This document shows, piece after piece, positions 1 to 9,609 of a DNA stretch of 64,000 nucleotides. Every line of letters starts with the position of its first letter. The stretch's first letter is position 1. The DNA is from Actinomyces ruminicola (lineage in GTDB: Bacteria > Actinomycetota > Actinomycetes > Actinomycetales > Actinomycetaceae), in NCBI RefSeq assembly GCF_900103885.1, contig NZ_FNIM01000012.1, positions 1 through 64,000 of the forward strand, given 5' to 3'. Below the pieces are notes generated by a model, which searched no databases, was not told where the DNA came from, and saw only the letters and a program-made list of their open reading frames with translations. The translations under genes and the position numbers were made by a program.

Positions 1-1
1 C

Positions 2-82
2 AGATACGACAAACTCGCCGTCCGCTACCAAGCCACCACCCACATCGCCAGCATCGACCACTGGCTCAAACGACTTACATAA
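2..82 (+). CDS. IS5-family transposase, C-terminal end (partial)
   Basis: The reading frame entering from the left edge encodes 26 residues and stops at TAA 80-82. It begins RYDKLAVRYQAT and ends HWLKRLT, which matches the usual C-terminal tail of IS5-family (IS427-like) DDE transposases, where an RYDK.A..Y.A signature precedes a short hydrophobic helix. The downstream bases up to about 88 (ACTTACATAACACGCCC) look like the inverted terminal repeat of such an element, with CTAG as the likely target at 88-91. Only the end of the element is in the window, so whether it is intact cannot be judged. Confidence 0.7.
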   Translation, partial: RYDKLAVRYQATTHIASIDHWLKRLT

Positions 83-88
83 CACGCC

Positions 89-304
89 CTAGTCGGCCTG
101 GGAATCGCCCAGCTCGGTCCCAGTCTGGACCTGCCGCAGCGGGTCGTCGATGCCGGGCTGTTCGCGCAGGCGGGCAAGGCCGCGTCTACCTGGCTGCTGC
201 TGATCGGCGCGGCCGGGGTCGTGCTGGGCGCGGTGGCGGCGCACCACCGCGATCTGCACCCGGGAACGGGCGGCGGTCCCGGCGCCAAAAGTGTCCATCC
301 GTGA
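89..304 (+). pseudogene. Membrane-protein gene remnant cut by the IS element
   Basis: Directly after the IS end, an open frame without its own start runs to TGA 302-304. It encodes about 71 residues: LVGLGIAQLGPSLDLP, a linker, then a hydrophobic stretch WLLLIGAAGVVLGAVAAH and a polar glycine-rich tail. This looks like the last transmembrane segment and cytoplasmic tail of an integral membrane protein whose 5' part was displaced by the insertion. The frame happens to coincide with the transposase frame but is separated from it by the TAA. The family cannot be named from this fragment. The last residues lie inside the left arm of the inverted repeat at 291-424. Confidence 0.5.
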
Positions 305-424
305 CCACTTTCAACACGGGCACGGGTCAGGTATCCGACAGAAACCGGCGCTGACCTGGGCAAATGCGATTCTGCGGGCAAGTCGCCGTGCGCCATGACC
401 GTGAAAGTGGCGACAGATGGACAC
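291..424. repeat. MITE-like element with about 23-bp imperfect terminal inverted repeats
   Basis: The left arm at 291-313 reads GTGTCCATCCGTGACCACTT and continues TCA. The complement of the right arm at 402-424 reads GTGTCCATCTGTCGCCACTT and continues TCA, so 20 of 23 positions match. The arms enclose about 88 bases with no gene. The size and symmetry suggest a non-autonomous element or a transcription terminator. No clear target duplication is seen. Confidence 0.5.
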
Positions 425-479
425 CATCTAGGCTCGGCAGGAGCGAATCCACCGCTCCTCGACGCGAAGAGCCCGCGGC

Positions 480-851
480 TCAGACGTTGAAGCCGAGGGC
501 GCGCAGCTGCTCGCGGCCCTCGGGGGTGATCTTGTCCGGGCCCCACGGCGGCAGCCACACCCACTGCACGCGCACCTTGTCCGCGATCAGTCCGAGGGCC
601 TGCTGCGCCTGCTCCTCGATGACGTCGGTGAGCGGGCAGGCGGCGGTGGTCAGGGTCATGTCGAGCACGATGGTGCCGTCCGGCTCGATCGAGATGCCGT
701 ACAGCAGGCCGAGGTCCACCACGTTGATGCCCAGCTCAGGGTCGATCACGTCGCGCAGCGCCTCCTCGATGGCGGCAACATCGACGTCGGCGACGGTTGT
801 GGGCGCTTGCTGCGCAGCCATCGGATTGGTCTGCGCGGATGACTCGCTCAT
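480..851 (-). CDS. sufT: SufT-like MIP18/DUF59 iron-sulfur assembly factor
   Basis: The 123-residue protein is almost entirely one MIP18/DUF59 domain. Visible signatures are DPELGINVVDLGLLYGI (about residues 38-53), TTAACPL with the conserved Cys72, and the WLPPWGPDKI tail. Members of this family assist maturation of Fe-S proteins and are usually the last gene of actinobacterial suf operons, as here. The start was set at ATG 851 because GGAGGAG lies just upstream and the residues beyond are low-complexity. The gene lies 68 bp after sufU and probably shares its transcript. The specific client proteins are unknown. Confidence 0.9.
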   Translation of the reverse strand: MSESSAQTNPMAAQQAPTTVADVDVAAIEEALRDVIDPELGINVVDLGLLYGISIEPDGTIVLDMTLTTAACPLTDVIEEQAQQALGLIADKVRVQWVWLPPWGPDKITPEGREQLRALGFNV

Positions 852-919
852 GTCTCCTCCTGTTGGGGTCTGGCAGGGTGGGTGGCTGGTGGGCCGGGTT
901 GTTCGTGGGGCCGCGGCGG

Positions 920-1387
920 TCAGCCGGCCTGGGTGGCGTCCAGTGGGACGCCCGCCTTGAGCAACGCGTCCTTGAGCGCGATCCATCCCAGCAGGGCGCA
1001 TTTGACCCGGTTGGGGTACTTGGACACGCCCTCGAAGGCGGCGGCATCCTCCAAGTCATCCAGGACGGCGGCGTCCACGCCGCGTCCGCGCGAGTGCATG
1101 AGCGCATCGAAGTCCGCCTCGAGCCGGGCCACGGTGGCCAGGTCCGCCCCGTCGACGAGGTCGTGCATAACCGAGATGGACGCCTGGGAGATCGAGCAGC
1201 CGTCGCCCTCCCAGCCGACGGCTGCAATGCGCCCGTCGTCGAGCCGCACGCCCACGGTGACGTCGTCACCGCAGGTCGGGTTGACCTGGTGGGAGGTGGC
1301 GTCGGGCGCCTCCAGGGCGCCGAAGCCGTGGCGCTCGCGCGAGTGGTCGAGGATGACCTGCTGGTAGAGCTGGTCGAGGTCGTTCAT
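920..1387 (-). CDS. sufU: SufU zinc-dependent sulfurtransferase
   Basis: This 155-residue protein accepts persulfide sulfur from SufS and passes it to the SufBCD scaffold. It keeps the zinc ligands typical of SufU: Cys39 and Asp41 in NPTCGDD, Cys64 in GDGCSIS and Cys130 in RVKCALLGW. The loop between the last two ligands is the long type that separates SufU from IscU. Start: ATG 1387 has AGAGG at good spacing. An in-frame GTG at 1393 overlaps the sufS stop and is less likely. SufS ends two bases upstream, so the two genes are probably translationally coupled. Confidence 0.93.
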   Translation of the reverse strand: MNDLDQLYQQVILDHSRERHGFGALEAPDATSHQVNPTCGDDVTVGVRLDDGRIAAVGWEGDGCSISQASISVMHDLVDGADLATVARLEADFDALMHSRGRGVDAAVLDDLEDAAAFEGVSKYPNRVKCALLGWIALKDALLKAGVPLDATQAG

Positions 1388-1389
1388 GT

Positions 1390-2739
1390 TCACCTCTGGA
1401 AGTAGCCGCGGACTGAGGCGACGGCGTCGAGGAAGCGGTCGATCTCCTCGGGCGTGGTCACCGGACCGAAGGATATGCGTGAGGAGGAGGGCACCCCGAA
1501 ATGGGCGTGGATCGGCTGGGCGCAGTGGTGGCCGGTGCGTACCGCCACGCCCGCGGCGTCCAGCACCTGGCCGACGTCGTGCGGGTGCACCCCTTCAAGG
1601 GTGAAGGCGATGACGCCGAGGCGGTCCCGTGCGGTGGTCGGCCCGAGGATGCGCAGGCCGGTAATCTCGCGCGTGCCCCGCAGAGCGCGGTCGAGCAGGA
1701 CCTGCTCCCCGGCGTGGAGCCGGTCGAGACCCACCGCAGCCAGGTAGTCCACGGCGGCGTGCCAGCCTGCGGCCTGGGCCAGCGGCTGGCTGCCGGCCTC
1801 GAAGCGGGCGGGGCCGGGCATATAGGTGGACGAGGTCATGGTGACCGTCTCGATCATGGAGCCGCCGGTGAGCACCGGCGGCATGGCGTCCAGCAGCTCC
1901 TCGGTGGCCACCAGGGCGCCGACGCCGGTGGGCCCCAGCATCTTGTGGCTGGACAGCACCATGGCGTCCACCCCGGCGGCGGTAAGTGCCGCGAAGTCCA
2001 GGGGCAGGTGCGGGGAGGACTGGCAGGTGTCCAGCACCACCAGGGAGCCGGCACTGCGGGCCGCGGGCAGGATCCGCTCCAGGGGCGTGATTGCCCCGGT
2101 CACGTTGGAGGCGTGGGTGAGCGCGAGCACCCGGGTGCGATCGTTGATCACACCTGCGGTCTGCGGATCGATGCGGCCGTCCTCGGTCAGGCCGAGCCAG
2201 CGCAGGGTTGCGCCGGTGCGGGCGGCCAGCTCCTGCCAGGGCACCAGGTTGGCGTGGTGCTCGGCCACGGTCACCACGATCTCGTCGCCAGCCCCCAGGC
2301 GCAGGCGGGCGCTGGCATCCGTGGCGGCCGCGGCACCGCCCCCGCGCCCTGCGGGTCGCCCCAGGCTGGCGTGCCCGATGGCCAGCGCCACCAGGTTGAC
2401 CGCCTCGGTGGCGTTCTTGGTGAACACCAGCTGGCCGCTCCGGGCGCCGACGAAGCCGGCTACGGCCTTCCGGGCGTCCTCCCACACGGCCGTGGCCTCA
2501 TCGGCCAGCTGATAAGTCGAGCGTCCGGCGGCGCCGTTGGAGCGGCGGTAGAAGTCCGCCTCCGCCGCGATGACTCCGGCCGGCTTCTGGCTGGTGGCCG
2601 CCCAGTCCAGGTAGGCCAGTGTCTGCCCGTTGCGGGCCGGCCGTTCCAGATAGGGGAAGTCGGCGCGCACGGCGGCGATCTCCCCGGCGGTCAGCGGCAA
2701 GGCCGCCGCCCGCGGCTGGGACCGGGTCGGTTCAGTCAT
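1390..2739 (-). CDS. sufS: SufS group II cysteine desulfurase
   Basis: This PLP enzyme removes sulfur from cysteine to give alanine and a protein persulfide. From ATG 2739 it has 449 residues. Seen: AEHHAN with His161, VLDTCQS with Asp237, the PLP lysine in SSHKMLGPTG (Lys266), and the catalytic Cys406 in RTGHHCAQP. Residues about 124-148 form a Gly/Ala-rich insertion before the conserved GDEIVV strand, which makes the protein longer than typical SufS (about 405-420 residues). An upstream in-frame ATG at 2793 would add 18 Pro/Arg-rich residues. It is less likely because AGGGGG precedes 2739, although the spacing is long. Confidence 0.93.
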   Translation of the reverse strand: MTEPTRSQPRAAALPLTAGEIAAVRADFPYLERPARNGQTLAYLDWAATSQKPAGVIAAEADFYRRSNGAAGRSTYQLADEATAVWEDARKAVAGFVGARSGQLVFTKNATEAVNLVALAIGHASLGRPAGRGGGAAAATDASARLRLGAGDEIVVTVAEHHANLVPWQELAARTGATLRWLGLTEDGRIDPQTAGVINDRTRVLALTHASNVTGAITPLERILPAARSAGSLVVLDTCQSSPHLPLDFAALTAAGVDAMVLSSHKMLGPTGVGALVATEELLDAMPPVLTGGSMIETVTMTSSTYMPGPARFEAGSQPLAQAAGWHAAVDYLAAVGLDRLHAGEQVLLDRALRGTREITGLRILGPTTARDRLGVIAFTLEGVHPHDVGQVLDAAGVAVRTGHHCAQPIHAHFGVPSSSRISFGPVTTPEEIDRFLDAVASVRGYFQR

Positions 2740-2799
2740 GTGTTTGGTGCCCCCTGAGGATAATGGTGCTGGTTTGCGGCGGGGCGTCGGCATGGCGCC

Positions 2800-3549
2800 T
2801 CAGGCGAGGAAGCGGTCGTAGCCCTCCTCCTCCAGGCGGTCGGCCAGGTCGGGGCCGCCCTCCTCGGCGACCCGGCCGTCAACGAACACGTGGATGTGGC
2901 TGGGCTTGATGTAGCGCAGGATGCGCGTGTAGTGGGTGATCAGGAGGAAACCCGCGTCCGAGGCGTCGTGGAGCCGGTTCACGCCCTCGGAGACGATGCG
3001 CAGGGCGTCGATGTCCAGGCCGGAGTCGGTCTCATCCAGGATGGCGAAACGGGGGCGCAGCAGCTCCATCTGCAGAATCTCGAAGCGCTTCTTCTCACCG
3101 CCGGAGAAGCCGGCGTTGACATCGCGCTGGGAGAAGGCGGGATCCATGCGCAGGTTCTCCATGGCCTGGTTGACCTGGCCGATCCACTGGCGCACCTTCG
3201 GGGCCTCGCCGTCGATGGCGGTCTTGGCGGTGCGCAGGAAGTTGGCCACCGTCACGCCGGGGACCTCGACGGGGTACTGCATGGCCAGGAACAGGCCGGC
3301 GCGGGCGCGCTCGTCAACGCTCATGTCCAGGATGTTCACGCCGTCGAGCAGCACCTCCCCCTCGGTGACCTCATAGTCGGGATGACCGGCGATGGAATAG
3401 GCCAGGGTGGACTTGCCCGAGCCGTTGGGCCCCATGATGGCGTGCACCTCGCCGGAGGCGACTGTCAGGTCGACGCCCTTGAGAATGGGCTTGGGGCCGT
3501 CGTTGGTGTCTACCTGGACGTGAAGGTTCTTGATCTCGAGGGTGCTCAT
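2800..3549 (-). CDS. sufC: SufC ATPase of the SufBCD scaffold
   Basis: This 249-residue ABC-type ATPase drives conformational change of the SufB-SufD scaffold during Fe-S cluster assembly. Walker A GPNGSGKST lies at residues 40-48. The family-specific signature FSGGEKKR and the Walker B region ILDETDSGLD follow in order. The closing segment around HYTRILRYIKP and the C-terminal VAEEGGPDLADRLEEEGYD are typical of SufC. It has no membrane segment and works in the cytoplasm. It sits between sufD and sufS on the same strand with short gaps. Confidence 0.96.
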   Translation of the reverse strand: MSTLEIKNLHVQVDTNDGPKPILKGVDLTVASGEVHAIMGPNGSGKSTLAYSIAGHPDYEVTEGEVLLDGVNILDMSVDERARAGLFLAMQYPVEVPGVTVANFLRTAKTAIDGEAPKVRQWIGQVNQAMENLRMDPAFSQRDVNAGFSGGEKKRFEILQMELLRPRFAILDETDSGLDIDALRIVSEGVNRLHDASDAGFLLITHYTRILRYIKPSHIHVFVDGRVAEEGGPDLADRLEEEGYDRFLA

Positions 3550-3606
3550 TGGTGTTTGTCTTCTTCTTTGGGTTGAGGTCTTCGGGGAAACTGGTCGGGG
3601 TACGGC

Positions 3607-4842
3607 TCAGAGAGCCTGCGCGGTCTGCTCACGGGCGGAGACGAGTCCGGTCAGCTCGAGCTCCTTCTCAATGGCGGCCATGAGCCGCTCCTCCACCTCG
3701 GGCACGCGGATCTCGGCGACGATCTCGTTGAAGAAGCCCAGCACCACCAGGCGGCGGGCCTCCTTCTCCGGGATGCCCCGGGCGCGCAGGTAGAACAGCT
3801 GCTCGTCGTCGAAGCGACCGGTGGCGGAGGCGTGGCCGGCGCCCTCGATGTTGCCGTTCTCGATCTCCAGGTTGGGGATGGAGTCCGCCTTGGCGCCCTC
3901 GGTGAGCACCAGGTTGCGGTTGAGCTCATAGGTGTCGGTGCCGCGGGCGCCGGCCCCGATGAAGCAGTCCCCCACCCACACGGAGTGGGCCCCCTCCCCC
4001 TGCAGGGCGCCCTTGTAGGCGACCCGGGAGTAGCAGTGGGGCTCGGTGTGGGCCACATAGGGGCGGTGCTCCTGGTGCTGGCCGGCATCGGTGAAGTACA
4101 CGCCGTAGGCGTCGATGTGTCCGCCCTCACCCTTGAAGCCGAGGTCGGAGCTGATGCGCACATCCCCGCCCAGGGAGACGACGACGTGCTTGAGGATGCC
4201 GCGGCCCTCCACGCGCACGCGGTGACTGGAGGCGTGGACGGCGGCGTCCTCCCATCCCTGGATGGTCACCAGGGTCAGCTCGGCCCCGGCGGCCACGGTC
4301 ACCTCAACCGTCTGGGTGAGTGCGGCGGTGCCGCGGTGGTCGAGTACGACGGTGCCGACGGCGTCCCGCTGCGCCTCCACGAGAATGTGCTGGGCGGCGG
4401 GGTGGGCCAGGTCCGGGTCGCCTCCGGTGGTGGTCACGCGCGCGGCCCGCTCCAGGACCGCGCCGGGCCGCAGGGTCAGCACGGTTGCGGACCGGAAGGC
4501 GGCCCAGGCGACCACGCCGGTGCGGTCCGCGGGGGCGCCGACTACGCCCAGGCGCGGGTCTTCACGGCTGACGGTCTCGACGTCGGCTCCCGCGGGGGCG
4601 TCGACGTCGACGGTGAGCGCGCCTGAGGCGGTGCCGACGGCGACGGCGTCGAGGTCGAACAGGGGGGCGAAGCGCCTGATCGGGGTGAACCGCCACTCCT
4701 CCTCACGGCCGCGGGGGACGGGGATGTCGGCCGGGTCGAAGGAGGTGGGCCTCTCGGCGCGCGAGGAGACATAGCGGCGCGCACCGTGTGCGTGGGCGCC
4801 CTCCAGCGACGCTCGCGAGTGGTCGGTTTTCAGTTCGTGCAT
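3607..4842 (-). CDS. sufD: SufD scaffold subunit
   Basis: The 411-residue protein belongs to the SufB/SufD family of beta-helix scaffold proteins. The C-terminal half carries the hallmarks DAYGVYFTDAGQHQEHRPYV, YKGALQGEG, TYELNRNLVL and the end motif ARGIPEKEARRLVVLGFFNEI. Like other SufD proteins its N-terminal half is poorly conserved, with PRGREEEWRFTPI as the usual opening signature. It pairs with SufB and SufC. It begins 90 bp after sufB ends, on the same strand. Confidence 0.95.
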   Translation of the reverse strand: MHELKTDHSRASLEGAHAHGARRYVSSRAERPTSFDPADIPVPRGREEEWRFTPIRRFAPLFDLDAVAVGTASGALTVDVDAPAGADVETVSREDPRLGVVGAPADRTGVVAWAAFRSATVLTLRPGAVLERAARVTTTGGDPDLAHPAAQHILVEAQRDAVGTVVLDHRGTAALTQTVEVTVAAGAELTLVTIQGWEDAAVHASSHRVRVEGRGILKHVVVSLGGDVRISSDLGFKGEGGHIDAYGVYFTDAGQHQEHRPYVAHTEPHCYSRVAYKGALQGEGAHSVWVGDCFIGAGARGTDTYELNRNLVLTEGAKADSIPNLEIENGNIEGAGHASATGRFDDEQLFYLRARGIPEKEARRLVVLGFFNEIVAEIRVPEVEERLMAAIEKELELTGLVSAREQTAQAL

Positions 4843-4932
4843 TGGTGCTCCTTGCCGGATCTGCTCCGGCGGCTCGTGGTCGGGAAGGAATGCGGGCGGG
4901 CGGCGGCGTCGGCCATTGAGCCGGCCGCGAGG

Positions 4933-6371
<1,439 letters not shown>

Positions 6372-6372
<1 letters not shown>

Positions 6373-7100
6373 CAGTTTCCTTCCATTCTCTGGGGCTTGC
6401 GGCTGCGCTGATCCGCCGCCCGCACCGCGCGTTTGCGCAGCGTGGGCATGGCGATCGGCACATGGGTGGTGCACACGTGCTCGCCGCCGGCGAGGGTGGC
6501 CAGGCGCTGCACGGGGACGCCGAGCAGGCGCGCGAAGGTGCGGGTCTCGGCGTCGCAAAGCGCACTGAAGTGCCCGGCGACATCGCGCACCGGGCAGTGG
6601 CCCTGGCACAGCTGAACGGCGTAGGTGCCGTCACCGACAGCACGGACGGTGGCGGCGTAACCGTCCAGGGTCAGGGCGTCCGCCAGTGCGCGCGCCCGGT
6701 CGGCGGGGTTCTTGCCGGCGGCCTCCACGACCGGCATGTAGCGGCGCTCCAGGTCGCGACCGCGGGAGGCGGCGAAGGAGTCGATGGCCTTGTCTCCGCC
6801 GACCTGCGACAGGTAGGACAGGGCGCGGTTGGCCAGTTCGGAGTAGCCCTCGCCGAAGCTGGTGTGCGCCTGCGCGGTGGCGACGTAGAAGCGCGCGGGG
6901 CGGCCCCGGCGACGCTTGCCACTCACGGCCGGATTGTGGACCTCGATCTCGCCGGACTGCTCCAAAGCGGTCAGATGACGGCGCACGGCGGCGGGAGTCA
7001 GGTCAAGGACCTTGGCCAGTTGTGCGGCGGATACAGGCCCCTTCTCGGCGATGAGGTCGAGCACCCGTGAGCGGGTGGAGTCGTCGTCGACCGGGCTCAT
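6372..7100 (-). CDS. sufR: SufR-type Fe-S-sensing repressor of the suf operon
   Basis: This 242-residue regulator has an N-terminal winged helix-turn-helix (residues about 8-65: [20 protein letters not shown]) and a C-terminal sensor region. Four cysteines lie in the sensor region: Cys165 and Cys169 in QLCQGHCP, Cys182 in ALCDAE and Cys210 in EHVCTTH. The first three match the expected ligands of an Fe-S cluster in SufR proteins. It is the first gene of the suf operon, as in mycobacteria, and probably represses it when cluster supply is adequate. The start has GAGAGGAG at good spacing. An inverted repeat upstream at 7178-7191 is a likely binding site. Confidence 0.92.
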
Positions 7101-7177
7101 GGTTTACTCCTCTCCGCTGCTGCTTGGGGCGGGCGACGGGCCGTCGGCGGGTCCGTCTGCGCACACCAGACTTTAAC

Positions 7178-7210
7178 GAACATCTTTGTTCCGAAATTCC
7201 GTGATGGCAA
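7178..7210 (-). promoter_or_regulatory. Putative suf promoter with SufR-type operator
   Basis: GAACA-TCTT-TGTTC at 7178-7191 is a perfect 5-bp inverted repeat about 78 bp before the sufR start. On the minus strand a possible -35 TTGCCA (7205-7210) and a weak -10 AAAGAT (7182-7187) are 17 bp apart, so the palindrome would cover the -10. The arm spacing is GAAC-N6-GTTC, which does not fit an actinobacterial LexA box (N4). Assignment to SufR is by position only. Confidence 0.45.
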
Positions 7211-7647
7211 GTTCCTGGCGCCGCGGCGGGACGTGCGATGGAGCACGTTGCAGGTTTTGTCGAGTTCTCAACGGATTCACGCGCCCGGGAGGAGCGGCCC
7301 TTCCGCCCGGCAGCAGCCTCGACGTCGGCACCCCCGCCCGGTTCCTGCGCCGGCGTCCACTGGCGCTGACCCACCGGCATTAGGCATTTCACCCCAAGTG
7401 GTTGTGCTGCTCGGTGGGCGCGATGGTCTGCCCGCCCGAAGGCGGGCGCCCCTCGAGCAGCACCTCGCCGCCGCCATCATGGTGCCCGTAACCGGCTTCC
7501 TATACCGGTCCGTGCGCACACGCAGACCGCTCATGACCGCCACGACCTGGCCTCCGCTCCGCCTCGGCCCGAGCGTGAGCGCATCTACGAGCCGGTCGAA
7601 CAGGACGCGCTCGTCGGCTGAGTGCGCCGTCGCCCCGCCGTAGCGAC
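7211..7647. other. Gene-free interval with a structured repeat
   Basis: No open frame here has convincing codon structure or a recognisable family. The notable feature is at 7404-7463: arms 7404-7421 and 7446-7463 pair at 16 of 18 positions (GTGCTGCTCG against CGAGCAGCAC at the ends). They enclose a second perfect hairpin, GCCCGCC-CGAA-GGCGGGC, at 7430-7447. This could be a small structured RNA, a terminator or a relic of a mobile element. The remainder looks like decayed sequence. Confidence 0.35.
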
Positions 7648-7688
7648 GAGGATTCCCGGCCCCGGATCGTCCGGGGCCGGGAATCCTC
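7648..7688 (-). terminator. Strong hairpin downstream of the sugar-uptake operon
   Basis: A perfect 19-bp stem with a TCG loop starts with GAGGATTCCCGGCCCC on the left arm. It lies about 50 bp past the stop of the GH32-like gene. There is no U-tract, as is common in high-GC actinobacteria. Confidence 0.75.
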
Positions 7689-7737
7689 ATCCTGGGTCGC
7701 GGCGAGCACACGGCGGGTGCGCGGCAGCGCGGTTGCG

Positions 7738-8652
7738 CTACGTGCGTGCTGTGAGCTCGATGTCCTGCCATGAGATCGGATCGGGCGCGGTGCCGACGAA
7801 GGCGCCGTCGACGACGTCGTTGAATCCCGTGAGAATCCACTGCCCGTCACGCAGCCGGAACAGCTGGCCGGCGTACAGGTGCTCGGGGCGCACGTACCGC
7901 GCGGCGCCGACGTTCCAGGGGCCCAGCGGCCCCTCTCCCTCGGCGATCCACACGCACCCGGGACCCGGGTCGGCCTGCATGTCCTGCCCGCAGGAGAACA
8001 CCAGCAGGTGCCGGCCATTCACACAACGGGACTGGCTGACCTCCAGCTGGCCGAAGGCGCTCGGTTCGGTCAGCGGGGGCAGTACCTCCCAATGATCGAG
8101 ATCGTCAGAGACGGCGTGGCCGATCACCCCAGCACGCTTGCGGTCCACGCCGCGGGCGCGGGCGGTGATCAGCATGTGCCAGCGCCCGTCGTGGCGGAAC
8201 ACGAAGGGGTCCCGCCACGGCTCGTCGAAGGCGTAGCCGGGATTCCACTTCTCGTACCAGCGCCCATCCGCCTCGAGCGGCTGCACGCAGCAGCGCTCGA
8301 AGGTGACGCCGTCGGAGGAGTCCGCCCAGCCGATCCGCTGCACCATGCCGCCCTCCGCGCGCGAGATGCCCGTGTAGAACACGCGCATGCCGCCGTCGGG
8401 CTTGATGACGGTGCAGCCGGTCCAGATGGCCTGGTCGTCGAAGGCCGGGCCGTCTGAGTGCACCAGGGCGTCGGGAAGCAGCCGCCAGGTACGCGCATCG
8501 TCGGAGACGGCATGCCCCAGGGCGGCGCGCCAGTGGCGCCGGTTGGGGTCATGCAGCGCCCGGGAGGCACGCAGGAAGAACAGGTGGTAGTGCTCGCCGT
8601 CGTCGGCGAACCAGTGATCCCAGAGCCAGTGGTCTGCCAGTGCCAGCGCCAT
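7738..8652 (-). CDS. GH32/GH68/GH43-clan beta-propeller glycosidase
   Basis: The 304-residue protein reads as a single five-bladed beta-propeller glycosidase with no signal peptide. Motifs resembling the fructosidase superfamily are WDHWFAD near the N-terminus (nucleophile region), DDQAIWTGCTV, and EPWRDPFVFRHDGRWHM, which corresponds to the RDP transition-state motif. LEVSQSRCVNGRHLLVFS follows. Classical GH32 enzymes are about 450-500 residues with WMNDPNG and a C-terminal beta-sandwich, and both are absent here. It is the last gene of the LacI-ABC operon, three bases after the permease stop, so it probably acts inside the cell on the imported oligosaccharide. A fructoside is a guess. GH43-like or another propeller specificity is possible. 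Confidence 0.7.
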   Translation of the reverse strand: MALALADHWLWDHWFADDGEHYHLFFLRASRALHDPNRRHWRAALGHAVSDDARTWRLLPDALVHSDGPAFDDQAIWTGCTVIKPDGGMRVFYTGISRAEGGMVQRIGWADSSDGVTFERCCVQPLEADGRWYEKWNPGYAFDEPWRDPFVFRHDGRWHMLITARARGVDRKRAGVIGHAVSDDLDHWEVLPPLTEPSAFGQLEVSQSRCVNGRHLLVFSCGQDMQADPGPGCVWIAEGEGPLGPWNVGAARYVRPEHLYAGQLFRLRDGQWILTGFNDVVDGAFVGTAPDPISWQDIELTART

Positions 8653-8655
8653 AGC

Positions 8656-9609
8656 TCACCCCTTGACCGCGGTGCCGGCCAGCGACTGCACGAAGGACCG
8701 CTGGAAGATGACGAAGATGACCAGCACCGGCAGGGTGATCAGGGTGCCGTAGGCCATGATCTGCCCCCATACGGGGTTGAGCTGGAAGAAGTACTGCATG
8801 CCGACGCTCACCGGCCGCATGGACTCCTGCTGCACCACCATCAGCGGCCACAGGTAGGAGTTCCAGGCGGGCAGCATGGTGATGATCGCTACCGTGGCGA
8901 AGGTGGGGCCTGACAGCGGCACGATGATCTTGCGGTAGATGGTCCACCAGCTCGCGCCGTCCACCCGCGCCGCCTCGTCAATCTCCTTGGGGATGTCGCC
9001 GAAGTGCTGGGCGAACAGGAAGATCGCCAGGGCGTTGGCAATGTAGGGCAGGATCTGCACCTGGTAGGTGTTGAGCATGCCCTGCTTGAGCAGGAAGCCG
9101 TCGACGGCCCACTGGATGGAGGGCAGCTTCGCCACCCAGAACACCAGCGGGACGGCGATGGTCTCGAAGGGGACCATCAGCGTTGCCAGCACCAGGGAGA
9201 GCACAATGTTCTTGCCCTTCCACCGCATGCGCGAGATGGCGAAGCCGATCATGGAGTTGACGATCAACCCGAGGCCGACGATCGCCACCGTGACGATGAC
9301 CGAGTTGGCGATGAAGCGCCCGGCGGGAACGCGCTCGAATACGCCCGCGTAGTTGTCCAGGCTGAGGTCGCCCACGGGCAGGAAGGCCTTGAGCGAGCCG
9401 AGGTCGGCGAAGATCTGGCTGTCGCTCTTGAAGGAGGAGAAGATCATGAACAGCAGGGGGAAGACGGCGACGACGGCGGCCGCGGTCAGCCCGATGTAGG
9501 TCAGGATCTTGGAGCGGCGCTTGGTGGCCTGGCGGCCGCGCCGGCGCGGGGCACGCCCCGCGGAGGGAGCGGTGCTACTTGTGGTCACTGCCGTGGTCAT
9601 GTCAGTCAT
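8656..9609 (-). CDS. Carbohydrate ABC transporter permease, MalG type
   Basis: This is a 317-residue inner-membrane permease of the CUT1 sugar uptake family. Six hydrophobic segments are visible, the first at about residues 33-56 (ILTYIGLTAAAVVAVFPLLF). The EAA loop that contacts the ATPase is DEAARVDGASWWTIYRKIIVPL. The N-terminus is cytoplasmic and basic. It overlaps the upstream permease gene by 8 bp, so the two are translated together. No ATPase gene is present in the operon, so a shared MsmK/MalK-type ATPase encoded elsewhere is expected. Confidence 0.92.
   Translation of the reverse strand: MTDMTTAVTTSSTAPSAGRAPRRRGRQATKRRSKILTYIGLTAAAVVAVFPLLFMIFSSFKSDSQIFADLGSLKAFLPVGDLSLDNYAGVFERVPAGRFIANSVIVTVAIVGLGLIVNSMIGFAISRMRWKGKNIVLSLVLATLMVPFETIAVPLVFWVAKLPSIQWAVDGFLLKQGMLNTYQVQILPYIANALAIFLFAQHFGDIPKEIDEAARVDGASWWTIYRKIIVPLSGPTFATVAIITMLPAWNSYLWPLMVVQQESMRPVSVGMQYFFQLNPVWGQIMAYGTLITLPVLVIFVIFQRSFVQSLAGTAVKG

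Noticed and set aside
7178-7191. LexA/SOS box
   Set aside because: The GAAC and GTTC halves are six bases apart, whereas actinobacterial LexA sites have four.
7233-7643. Possible 136-residue protein in the suf-sugar interval
   Set aside because: Composition is Arg/Pro/Ser-rich, no motif is recognised, no ribosome binding site is present, and it runs through a nested hairpin.
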